This document shows positions 1 to 6,019 of a stretch of DNA of 6,687 bases, one piece after another. The stretch's first letter is position 1; each line of letters begins with the position of its first letter. The stretch covers positions 1 to 6,687 of the forward strand of contig JAEZYO010000399.1 in the NCBI GenBank assembly GCA_023419055.1. The letters run 5' to 3'. A program made the translations under genes and the position numbers. The stretch comes from Pseudomonadota bacterium (lineage in GTDB: Bacteria; Myxococcota; Polyangia; Polyangiales; Polyangiaceae). The notes below the pieces were generated by a model, which worked only from the letters and a program-made list of their open reading frames with translations, did not search any database and was not told the DNA's origin.

Positions 1-1139
1 GCGGTGGCCTTGGCAGACGGCTGACCCGAGCGCTTCTCCCACGCCGCGATGCCGAGCACGCCTTCGGCGTTACAGGTATGAAGGGGGCCCTTGAACGAGC
101 CGGGCAGCGCGGCTTCGTCGCGCAGCCGATCGCCCGCGAGCGCCTTGATCACCAGCTTGTTTCCGGCCTCGCCGCCTTCGACCCAATAGGCGCGGTCAGC
201 AAACTGCGCGGGCTTGGTGAGCGGCGACTCGGCGCCGAGCTTCTGATCCTTTCCGGGCTTCCCGTCCTTCACGCGGACCGCGACGAAGCCGCCCTCGCCG
301 CCTTCACCCTCGATGGCCAGGCCGTTCACGGCGAGCCCGCTCGTTCCGCCCCGCACGCCGAGGCTCTTTCCCGTCTTCAAATCGTAGGCGACGAGCCCGG
401 TCTCGCTGAGGCCTGCCACGTAGAGACCGGCCTGATCTTGCACCAACCGAACCGTTTGCAGCGGCAGGTCCGGCACCTCCGCCGCGGGCGCCACACAGCT
501 GAGCTTGCCGAAGCCGGACGTGATCTCGCACGCGGTCGGCTTGCCGCGGCCTTCGGCGTCCTTGAGCAAGAGCACGGCGTGCCCGTCGGAGGCGAGCCAC
601 GGCCCCTCGAGAGCCTGGGGCTTCGACGCGAAGCTCTTCCAACTCTGTTGGTTGACGAGCGGCTCGGGCGCGAGCGCCGGCTTCGGCACGCCGGGCGCGG
701 CGGTGGCCGTGAGCTCGGCCGCCTTCGCGCTCTCCCAGAGCTCGGTGGTCGTCGGGATCAGGCGCTCGTCGTTCGCGACCTTGCAGCTTGCCTTCTCGTC
801 CTCGCAGCCGAGGCGCTCGCGGAGCTTCCTCCGGAAGAGGTCCTGCTTACCGGACGTAGCGAGCGCGGCGTAGAGATCGTTCGCGTACTTGTTGCACGTC
901 GCCGGCCACGCTTCCTTGCCCTCGCCCGCGGGCGGACTCGCGAGCTGTGCCTGCCTGACCTGCTTGAGGCGAGCCGGGAGGTCGCCTTGCGCCGCGTCAC
1001 CTGCCAAGCAGGTCGAGAGCGCGTTCCAAGCTTGGGGCGCCTGGTCCCCCGCGCAGCCTCCGACGCTCGAGCCGAGCGCGACGAGAGCCGCGATTCGCGA
1101 AACACTGCTAGCCGGACGCTGCACCCTGAACGTCTTCAT
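1..1139 (-). CDS. Partial lipoprotein of unknown function (C-terminus outside the window)
   Basis: Reading the minus strand from the ATG at 1139-1137 gives 379 codons with no stop; the frame leaves the window at base 1, so the C-terminus is missing. The N-terminus is a lipoprotein signal: basic residues K2, R5, R8 and R15, a hydrophobic stretch IAALVALGSSV (16-26), then lipobox V26-G27-G28-C29, predicting lipidation at C29. Beyond it are seven cysteines: C44, C82, C112, C119, C204, C215 and C356. Their near-pairing (112/119, 204/215) suggests disulfides and an extracytoplasmic location. Residues 30-130 look helical. Residues 180-379 are rich in short strands and Gly turns, for example LYVAGLSETGLVAYDLKTGK (239-258), which recalls a blade of a PQQ/WD-like beta-propeller; that is only a resemblance. 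Codon use is strongly GC3-biased throughout. No Shine-Dalgarno is visible; an in-frame GTG lies 9 bases upstream of the ATG. I do not recognise the family, so no function is assigned. Confidence 0.85.
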   Translation of the reverse strand, partial: MKTFRVQRPASSVSRIAALVALGSSVGGCAGDQAPQAWNALSTCLAGDAAQGDLPARLKQVRQAQLASPPAGEGKEAWPATCNKYANDLYAALATSGKQDLFRRKLRERLGCEDEKASCKVANDERLIPTTTELWESAKAAELTATAAPGVPKPALAPEPLVNQQSWKSFASKPQALEGPWLASDGHAVLLLKDAEGRGKPTACEITSGFGKLSCVAPAAEVPDLPLQTVRLVQDQAGLYVAGLSETGLVAYDLKTGKSLGVRGGTSGLAVNGLAIEGEGGEGGFVAVRVKDGKPGKDQKLGAESPLTKPAQFADRAYWVEGGEAGNKLVIKALAGDRLRDEAALPGSFKGPLHTCNAEGVLGIAAWEKRSGQPSAKAT

Positions 1140-1185
1140 GGCGCGCACGATAGGTCAGACAGGGACGTTGCAGCAATCGAGCTCC

Positions 1186-1219
1186 GAGCGGCCCAGCGAG
1201 CCGCTCTGGATGTTTCCAG
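1186..1219. promoter_or_regulatory. Two adjacent inverted repeats in a divergent intergenic region
   Basis: The 119-bp spacer between the divergent lipoprotein and nucleotidyltransferase genes contains a perfect 7-bp inverted repeat, GAGCGGC (1186-1192) and GCCGCTC (1200-1206), with a 7-base spacer. A second one, CTGGA (1206-1210) and TCCAG (1215-1219), has a 4-base spacer; the two share base 1206. The position between two divergent starts suits an operator. The arms could also form RNA hairpins. A weak promoter-like pair for the minus-strand gene (TTGCTG 1176-1171, TATCGT 1152-1147, 18-base spacing) lies beside them, but only 3/6 and 4/6 positions match the sigma-70 consensus. The repeats are seen directly; their function is inferred. 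Confidence 0.3.
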
Positions 1220-1258
1220 CCTCACGGCGCTGGATCGGCGAGTACACTCGCGTTTGGC

Positions 1259-2032
1259 ATGGAATCCACGACCCCCTCGGGCAAGCTCGACCCTCGCTTC
1301 GCGGCCGAGCGCCTTTTTCGTGAACGCTACCCGGAGGCAAAGTCGCTCTTCTGCGGCGGCTCGGTGGTCCGCGGGGAGGGAATGCCTTCGTCCGATCTCG
1401 ACGTGGTCGTCTTGTTCGAGCGCGTGGAGCGAGCCTTCCGCGATTCTTTCTCCTTTGCGGGCTGGCCCGTCGAGGTGTTCGTCCACGATGACGAGACGCT
1501 CGCGTACTTCATCGACGATGACGAGAAGCGGGGGCGCCCGGCGCTGCCGCAAATGATCGCGGAAGGGTTGGTCGTGCCCGGTCCGAGCGCGGCGTCCGAG
1601 CGCTTGCAGGCTTGGGCTCGTGAGAGGTTGAGCTCGCCCCGAGCGCGCCCCGCACCGGACGCGTTCGAACGAGCGCGCTACGCGGTGAGCGATCTGCTCG
1701 ACGACTTCCGGGACGAGCGTTCGCGGAACGAACAAGTGGCGATCGCCTGCGCGCTCTACCCCGAGATCTGCGAGTTCGTGCTCGCCGCACGAGGAGCCTG
1801 GTCCGGTCACGGGAAGACTCTGCCGCGGAAGCTCCGAGCGCTCGATCCTGACCTCGCCGCCGCGCTCGAGCACGGCTTCGATCGCTTCTTCCGCGAGGGT
1901 GATCGAAGCGAGGTGATCGCCGCGGTCGAGCGCGCGCTCGCGCCGTTCGGGGGCGCGCTGTTCGAGGGCTATCGATCCGACGCGCCGGCAGAGTGGCGCG
2001 TGCCTCGGGAGCTCGTCCCGTGGTTGAAATAG
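1259..2032 (+). CDS. Nucleotidyltransferase-fold protein, aminoglycoside/KNTase-like
   Basis: The 257-residue product carries the signature of the DNA polymerase beta-like nucleotidyltransferase superfamily, whose members transfer a nucleoside monophosphate to small molecules, proteins or RNA. The core hallmark CGGSVVRGEGMPSSDLDVVV spans residues 32-51: G33-G34-S35 binds the NTP phosphates, and D46 and D48 are the paired metal-binding carboxylates. E72 in WPVEVFV fits the third carboxylate on the next core strand, so the active site looks complete. Residues 110-230 form a helical C-terminal region with a Trp/Gly loop, RGAWSGHGK (178-186), then GGALFEGYR (231-239), as in substrate-binding helical domains of small antibiotic-type nucleotidyltransferases. 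There is no signal peptide, so it is cytoplasmic. The ATG at 1259 lacks a clear Shine-Dalgarno; TACACT (1243-1248) is a weak -10-like match that would give a nearly leaderless message. No HEPN partner gene is adjacent, which argues against a MNT/HEPN toxin-antitoxin pair. The substrate is unknown; calling it a resistance enzyme would be unsupported. Confidence 0.85.
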   Translation: MESTTPSGKLDPRFAAERLFRERYPEAKSLFCGGSVVRGEGMPSSDLDVVVLFERVERAFRDSFSFAGWPVEVFVHDDETLAYFIDDDEKRGRPALPQMIAEGLVVPGPSAASERLQAWARERLSSPRARPAPDAFERARYAVSDLLDDFRDERSRNEQVAIACALYPEICEFVLAARGAWSGHGKTLPRKLRALDPDLAAALEHGFDRFFREGDRSEVIAAVERALAPFGGALFEGYRSDAPAEWRVPRELVPWLK

Positions 2033-2069
2033 TGGGTCCGAGCTCCGCGTGACGGGGCCATACGTTTCG

Positions 2070-2082
2070 GGTTAGCCTAACC
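2070..2082. promoter_or_regulatory. 13-bp palindrome upstream of the TPR gene
   Basis: GGTTAG (2070-2075), a single C, then CTAACC (2077-2082) form a perfect 6-bp inverted repeat ending 23 bases before the ATG at 2106. It is AT-richer than its surroundings, in a 73-bp spacer. An operator for a dimeric regulator, or a small hairpin in the 5' leader, are both possible. A short GAGG (2098-2101) sits only 4 bases before the start codon and is a poor Shine-Dalgarno. No convincing -35/-10 pair accompanies it: TTGAAA at 2024-2029 is too far from TACGTT at 2061-2066. Confidence 0.3.
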
Positions 2083-2105
2083 GGCTGCGTCGCACTCGAG
2101 GCACC

Positions 2106-4613
2106 ATGGAACCCACTCAACCGCTCGATCCGAACGAACTACCGAACGATGCACAGGCCCGGCTCGCGCTCGGCGAGCGACTGAAGGAGCGCGCGCGGGA
2201 GACCTTCGCTCGCGGCGAGCTCATCTCCGCGATGCTGTTCGCGTCCGACGCGCTGATGCTGTTCCCGAACGAGCGCTCCTACCTCGACCTCGTGGACGAA
2301 ATTGCGCTCGCGTCACCCGACCCGCTCTCCACCGTGCCCGTCGCGACGGGCGCGATCCACGTGGCGACGGGCGCCGTGCGCGCGCGCATCCTGATGATGC
2401 AGAAGAACCTTTCGGAGGCCGTCGACTGGCTCTGTCAGGTGATCGACGTGGCTCCCGATCTCGCGTACCTGCCGTGGCTCGTGCGCTGGTGTCAGCCGGA
2501 GGTGGTCAAGCGTCTCGGCTGGGAGGTGTTCGCGCGCCACGTGGTGCGCACGGTGCTCCGCGTGGGGCTCCAGGTTCCGGCGAAGCCTCGCCCGGACGAT
2601 CCCCGGCTCGCGAACGTGCAGGCGGGCGCCGAGCTCTTCTCCGCGCTCCGCGCGGCGTACCCCGACGAGGCGGTCCTCTACTTCGGAGAGGCGGTGCTGC
2701 GTCGCCGGCTCGGCGATCCGAACGCCACGCTCACCGTCGCGCTCGAGGGCACGCGCCGCTTCCCTCAGGATTGGAAGGTCCAGATCGCCGCGGCGAACGC
2801 CTTTCGACAGGCGGGCAGGCCCGAAGAGGGGTTCGTGCACACGCAGGCCGCGCTCGCGCTCGACCCCAAGGACCATTCGCCCCTCTTCGACGCGGGCTGG
2901 GCGTTCCTCGAAGCGAGACAGTACGAGCGCGCCACCCAGATCTTCCACGAGCTCCTCACGCGCGAGCACGACTACCCCGACGCCAAGCCGTCGTTCCACT
3001 ACGCGCGCTTCCGCGCTTACCAGACACCGGAAGATCGCAACGCGCTCTTTCTCCTGCGGGAGCGCGAGTGGTGGAGCGAGCTCACGCGCGAGCTCTGCGA
3101 CGAAGTCGAGCCGATGGAGGTCTACTACACCTTCCTGCAAGGCCCCGGCGACGCCTCCGCCAAGGCGGGGCGAGCGTTCGCGCGCGAGATCGAACCGGTC
3201 TTGCGCTGCTGCGGAGCGGGCCTCTCGGCGAGCATCGGGCTCGAGAGCAAATTCCTGGAAGCGCCGAGCGTCGGCATGGCGTTCGATCTCGTGATGCGCA
3301 GCATGGGCGCGAACGGCAGCCTGGACATCCAGATCGAGGAGATCCAGCAGCCCGATCCACGCGCGGACAAGGCGCAGGTGCACTATCGGCTCTGGTCCTA
3401 TCAAGGCACCACGCCGCAAAAGCTCTACCCGGCCGCGGACGCTCGCGCGCAGCAGGTGATCGCGAGCATCGCGACGCAGCTCTACCGGCAAGACGTGTGG
3501 GAGGGCGCCGCGCGCGCCATCGCACAGCAGTGGGGCCCCGACTGGCTGCACGGCTTCCTGGCCGTGATGACCGATCCGCCGCTCCCGCCCGAGGACTCGG
3601 GGTTCGACGGCTTCTTCTGGGTTTATCGCTGCCAGGTCGCGGCGGCGCTCGTCGTCTCGCACCTCGGCGGCTGGGAGAGCGGCCCCGGCAAGACCGCGCT
3701 CTACTCGTTGGTATTCGGGCCGAGTGACTGGATCACCGAAGCCGCGATCATCGCGTTCGGCTTCCGCGCGCGTGAAAACCCCGCGCTCCGCCCGGAGGTC
3801 GAGCAGCTCTTCGGTTGGCTCCGGAGGCAGGCGCCCCCGCGCGGCTACACCGGTTGGGAGCACGTGCTCGCGCACGTCTGGCTCGGCCTTGGCGCGCACG
3901 CGCCGGACACGAAGGCGAACCTCGAGGCCTGGATTCGAGAGCTCGAAGAGGATCCCGCGAAGAGCAACCGCGTGAAGCCGCCCACTCGCCGCTACGCCGG
4001 GCTCACCCTCGAGCAATATGCAGAGTTCTGCGAGGAGCGCGATCGCATCATGGGGAACCTCGGGCAGCGCGGCATCGGCGCGGTGGCGCCCGCCGTGCTG
4101 CACCAGCCGCCGCCCGAAATGGTGGCGCTCCTCCAGCGCTTCAACCTGCCCTTGAGGAGCGACGCGAGCGGCGGCTTGAACCTCTACGTGCCCGAGTGGC
4201 AAGAGGCGCTGAACCACAGCAAGGAGCTCCAGGAGCGCTTCATCGAGCTCAAGGAGCTTCGAAGCTTCGCGAAGATGGGCGTGAGCGCCGAGGAGAAGAA
4301 CGCGCTCGACCAGATCCGAGACGGCAACATGGACATGCACCTGCGCATGGCGCAGGCCCAGCAGGCTCAGCACGCCATGGCGCAGGGCGACGCGGGCGAT
4401 CCCGATCCGCTCGTGTTCCCGGGGCAACCCGTCGCGAAGCTCAGCGACTACGTCGGCATCCTCAAGGGCATGCAGACGGGCGACATGGTCGGCGCGCTCC
4501 GGCGCTACGGCCTGGACATGATGAGCTACGGCAACGTCGCCACGGCCTGGGGCGCGAAGATGGCGGCTGACCCGCTGCTCACCGAGAAGTTCACGCGCAT
4601 GATGAACGGTTAG
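2106..4613 (+). CDS. Large cytoplasmic TPR protein with an unassigned C-terminal half
   Basis: The 835-residue product has no signal peptide or membrane segment. The N-terminal part reads as tetratricopeptide-type helical repeats, probably a protein-binding scaffold: roughly 28-58 (ARGELISAMLFASDALMLFP), 91-121 (SEAVDWLCQVIDVAPD), 188-219 (GDPNATLTVALEGTRRFP), 222-254 (FRQAGRPEEGFVHTQAALAL) and 256-289 (EARQYERATQIFHELL). Several keep the usual small residue at position 8 and the Pro at the repeat end. Residues 340-430 look alpha/beta; 450-610 are helical and rich in Trp, possibly HEAT-like. The final section (about 738-835) is rich in Met and Gln. It ends in a compact block, KLSDYVGILKGMQTGDMVGA (778-797) through WGAKMAADPLLTEKFTRMM (815-833), that looks like a separate small domain. 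A short internal repeat, VATGAIHVATGAV, lies at 79-91. I do not recognise the whole architecture. The frame is GC3-biased from start to stop with no interruption. It follows the nucleotidyltransferase gene by 73 bp on the same strand. Confidence 0.9.
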   Translation: MEPTQPLDPNELPNDAQARLALGERLKERARETFARGELISAMLFASDALMLFPNERSYLDLVDEIALASPDPLSTVPVATGAIHVATGAVRARILMMQKNLSEAVDWLCQVIDVAPDLAYLPWLVRWCQPEVVKRLGWEVFARHVVRTVLRVGLQVPAKPRPDDPRLANVQAGAELFSALRAAYPDEAVLYFGEAVLRRRLGDPNATLTVALEGTRRFPQDWKVQIAAANAFRQAGRPEEGFVHTQAALALDPKDHSPLFDAGWAFLEARQYERATQIFHELLTREHDYPDAKPSFHYARFRAYQTPEDRNALFLLREREWWSELTRELCDEVEPMEVYYTFLQGPGDASAKAGRAFAREIEPVLRCCGAGLSASIGLESKFLEAPSVGMAFDLVMRSMGANGSLDIQIEEIQQPDPRADKAQVHYRLWSYQGTTPQKLYPAADARAQQVIASIATQLYRQDVWEGAARAIAQQWGPDWLHGFLAVMTDPPLPPEDSGFDGFFWVYRCQVAAALVVSHLGGWESGPGKTALYSLVFGPSDWITEAAIIAFGFRARENPALRPEVEQLFGWLRRQAPPRGYTGWEHVLAHVWLGLGAHAPDTKANLEAWIRELEEDPAKSNRVKPPTRRYAGLTLEQYAEFCEERDRIMGNLGQRGIGAVAPAVLHQPPPEMVALLQRFNLPLRSDASGGLNLYVPEWQEALNHSKELQERFIELKELRSFAKMGVSAEEKNALDQIRDGNMDMHLRMAQAQQAQHAMAQGDAGDPDPLVFPGQPVAKLSDYVGILKGMQTGDMVGALRRYGLDMMSYGNVATAWGAKMAADPLLTEKFTRMMNG

Positions 4614-4637
4614 GCCCGAGCGCGCACCGTCGAAACG

Positions 4638-4706
4638 GCCGTTCACCCCGAAGCGGGGCGAGCCTGGAGCATCGTGGCACCGCTCGCCGTTCGCCCTGAA
4701 TCGGGG
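4638..4706. repeat. Two direct copies of a 21-bp stem-loop unit
   Basis: The 21 bases at 4638-4658 recur at 4686-4706 with 18 of 21 identical; the copies start 48 bp apart. Each contains a short hairpin. In copy 1, CCCCG (4646-4650) and CGGGG (4654-4658) enclose AAG. In copy 2, CCCTG (4694-4698) and CGGGG (4702-4706) enclose AAT. The one stem difference (C to T) keeps a G-U pair if the unit is read as plus-strand RNA; the other two differences lie outside the stem or in the loop. No run of T follows either copy, so they are not classical intrinsic terminators. They occupy the 167-bp spacer between the TPR and esterase genes and may be REP-like elements, protein-binding sites or RNA elements. 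Confidence 0.5.
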
Positions 4707-4780
4707 TGCGTCGAACACCGCAGGAGCGCTGCAGTTCTGGGCGTTGCCCGAGCTCGTCCGCGTGTCGAACCTACTGCTCC

Positions 4781-6019
4781 ATGGATCGCGTGGTTTCTGC
4801 TCTCGGCTGCGTGCTTCTCATCGCGTGTGGTGGAGACGGGCCCAGCCCTGCCACCAAGAACGGCGCCGGTGGCAGCGCCGGCGAGCCCAACGCCGCCGGC
4901 GGTGGAGGCAAGGGAGGCACGAGCTCGAAGCCGCCTCACGGCGGCAGCGAGAACGGCGGTCACGGCGGCGAAGCTTCACGCGGCGGTGACGGCGGCCAGA
5001 AGAACGAGGGCGGCTCGGGCGGCAAGATTGGACCGCCCCCGACGGGCAAGCCCGGCCCACGCTTCATCGGCCGTGTCACGAACGACCCGGACGGGCGGAA
5101 CTTTGCGTGGTCGGGCAGCGCCGTGGAGCTCCGCTTCACCGGTACCGAGATCTCGGTCACGCTCGACGACTGGGGCCACAACTACTTCGAGGTCATCGTC
5201 GACGGTCAGCACCACGTCATGTCGGTCGGCTCGGAAGAAGCGACCTACCTGCTCGCGTCGGGGCTCGATCCGGGCGAGCACGAGGTCTTGCTCTATCGGC
5301 GAAGCGAGGCCTTCTTCGGACCGACGCGGTTCGTCGCGTTCTCGGTACCGGAGAGCCAGTGGCTGCCGTCGAACGTCCCCTCCGGTAGGAAGATCGAGGT
5401 GGTCGCCGATTCGACCGCGACGGGCTACGGCATCGAGGGCCCGGATGAGCACTGCGGGTTCTCGGCCGAGACGGAGAACCACTACATCGCGTACCCGGCG
5501 ATCGCCGCGCGCGCCGTGGACGCCGAGGTCAACACCATCGGCTGGTCCGGAATCGGCGTGTACCGCGACAACGACGGGCACACCGAGAACAACATGGCGC
5601 TCCGCTACCCGCGCGCGGTCCCGACCGACGAGACCAGCACCTGGGATTTCTCCCTCTTCGTCCCGCAGGCCGTGGTCGTCAACCTCGGCTCGAACGACTT
5701 CGTCGCCGACGATCCGGGTCAGGAGTTCGAAGACGCGTACGAGGAGCTGCTCGACACGATTCGCTCGCACTATCCCGACGCTCGGATCTACGTCGCGGTG
5801 GGCTCGTCCACCTCCGGCTCGGAGTACAGCCGGCTCAAGCCGCGGCTCGAGGCCATCGTGACGTCGCGCCTCGCGAGCGGCGACAACGTCGCCCTGCTCG
5901 ATTTCGGCACCACCGGAGACGAGGCGACCTACGGCTGCGACTGGCATCCCGGCCAGGCCACGCACCAGCTCATGGCAGACATCCTGGTCGAGGCGCTCCG
6001 GCGCGACCTCGATTGGTGA
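4781..6019 (+). CDS. Lipoprotein carbohydrate esterase, family CE2 (SGNH hydrolase)
   Basis: Starting at the ATG at 4781 gives 412 residues beginning with a short lipoprotein signal, MDRVVSALGCVLLIAC, with lipobox L13-I14-A15-C16. An in-frame GTG at 4706 would add 25 unlikely residues. Residues 28-84 are a Gly-rich spacer, probably holding the enzyme off the membrane. Residues 93-190 match the CE2 N-terminal jelly-roll (FAWSGSAVELRFTGTEISVT, NYFEVIVDG, GLDPGEHEVLLYRRSEAFFG). Residues 205-405 are the SGNH hydrolase: block I ADSTATGYG with nucleophile S211, block II GWSGIG (254-259), block III LGSND with N305, and GCDWHP with catalytic H389. CE2 enzymes remove acetyl groups from sugars such as xylan or glucomannan, using a Ser-His dyad. 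C225 and C386 could form a disulfide. The usual Gly before Asp-Ser in block I is Ala here (A209). It is surface-anchored by inference. No glycan-degrading neighbour is visible, so the true substrate is open. No clear Shine-Dalgarno precedes the start. Confidence 0.93.
   Translation: MDRVVSALGCVLLIACGGDGPSPATKNGAGGSAGEPNAAGGGGKGGTSSKPPHGGSENGGHGGEASRGGDGGQKNEGGSGGKIGPPPTGKPGPRFIGRVTNDPDGRNFAWSGSAVELRFTGTEISVTLDDWGHNYFEVIVDGQHHVMSVGSEEATYLLASGLDPGEHEVLLYRRSEAFFGPTRFVAFSVPESQWLPSNVPSGRKIEVVADSTATGYGIEGPDEHCGFSAETENHYIAYPAIAARAVDAEVNTIGWSGIGVYRDNDGHTENNMALRYPRAVPTDETSTWDFSLFVPQAVVVNLGSNDFVADDPGQEFEDAYEELLDTIRSHYPDARIYVAVGSSTSGSEYSRLKPRLEAIVTSRLASGDNVALLDFGTTGDEATYGCDWHPGQATHQLMADILVEALRRDLDW
5986..6008 (+). 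terminator. Possible terminator hairpin inside the last codons of the esterase gene
   Basis: Read as plus-strand RNA, GGTCG (5986-5990) pairs with CGACC (6004-6008), and CGC (5994-5996) with GCG (6001-6003). This leaves a three-base bulge, AGG, and a TCCG loop closed by C-G, which is the very stable C(UNCG)G tetraloop type. The hairpin ends 8 bases before the stop codon and only a weak T content follows, so intrinsic termination is uncertain. It stands out because there is no non-coding space after this gene to hold a terminator. Confidence 0.25.

Noticed and set aside
1147..1176. Sigma-70-like promoter for the lipoprotein gene (TTGCTG, 18 bases, TATCGT)
   Set aside because: It matches only 3/6 and 4/6 consensus positions and would put the transcription start at the ATG; too weak to call as its own feature.
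78..1556. Plus-strand 492-codon open frame
   Set aside because: It is antisense to the lipoprotein frame, overlaps the nucleotidyltransferase gene out of frame, is very rich in Arg and Ala, and shows no domain motif. It is a GC-rich shadow.
1259..2032. Nucleotidyltransferase as part of a MNT/HEPN toxin-antitoxin system
   Set aside because: There is no adjacent HEPN gene. The R178-x5-H184 string in the helical region lies in a Trp/Gly loop and fits a substrate-binding loop better than a HEPN RNase motif.
2024..2066. TTGAAA and TACGTT as a promoter before the TPR gene
   Set aside because: The spacing is 31 bases, far from the 16-18 needed.
2313..4718. Minus-strand 801-codon open frame opposite the TPR gene
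   Set aside because: It mirrors the GC3-biased TPR frame; its Arg/Glu/Leu-rich product has no recognisable motif or signal, while the plus frame has TPR repeats and a coherent start and stop.
4706..4780. Upstream GTG start for the esterase
   Set aside because: It would put 25 Arg/Ser/Cys-rich residues ahead of a signal peptide that starts properly at the ATG at 4781, and would run through the second stem-loop repeat.
4829..5035. GGC-rich repetitive DNA as a tandem repeat or CRISPR-like element
   Set aside because: It encodes the in-frame Gly-rich linker of the esterase; the units are irregular and have no unique spacers.
4674..5861. Plus-strand 395-codon frame overlapping the esterase
   Set aside because: Its product is Arg/Ser/Thr-rich low complexity and out of frame with the conserved CE2 motifs.
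4976..5965. Minus-strand 329-codon open frame opposite the esterase
   Set aside because: The plus strand encodes a clear CE2 esterase with all catalytic blocks; the antisense frame is a codon-bias artefact.
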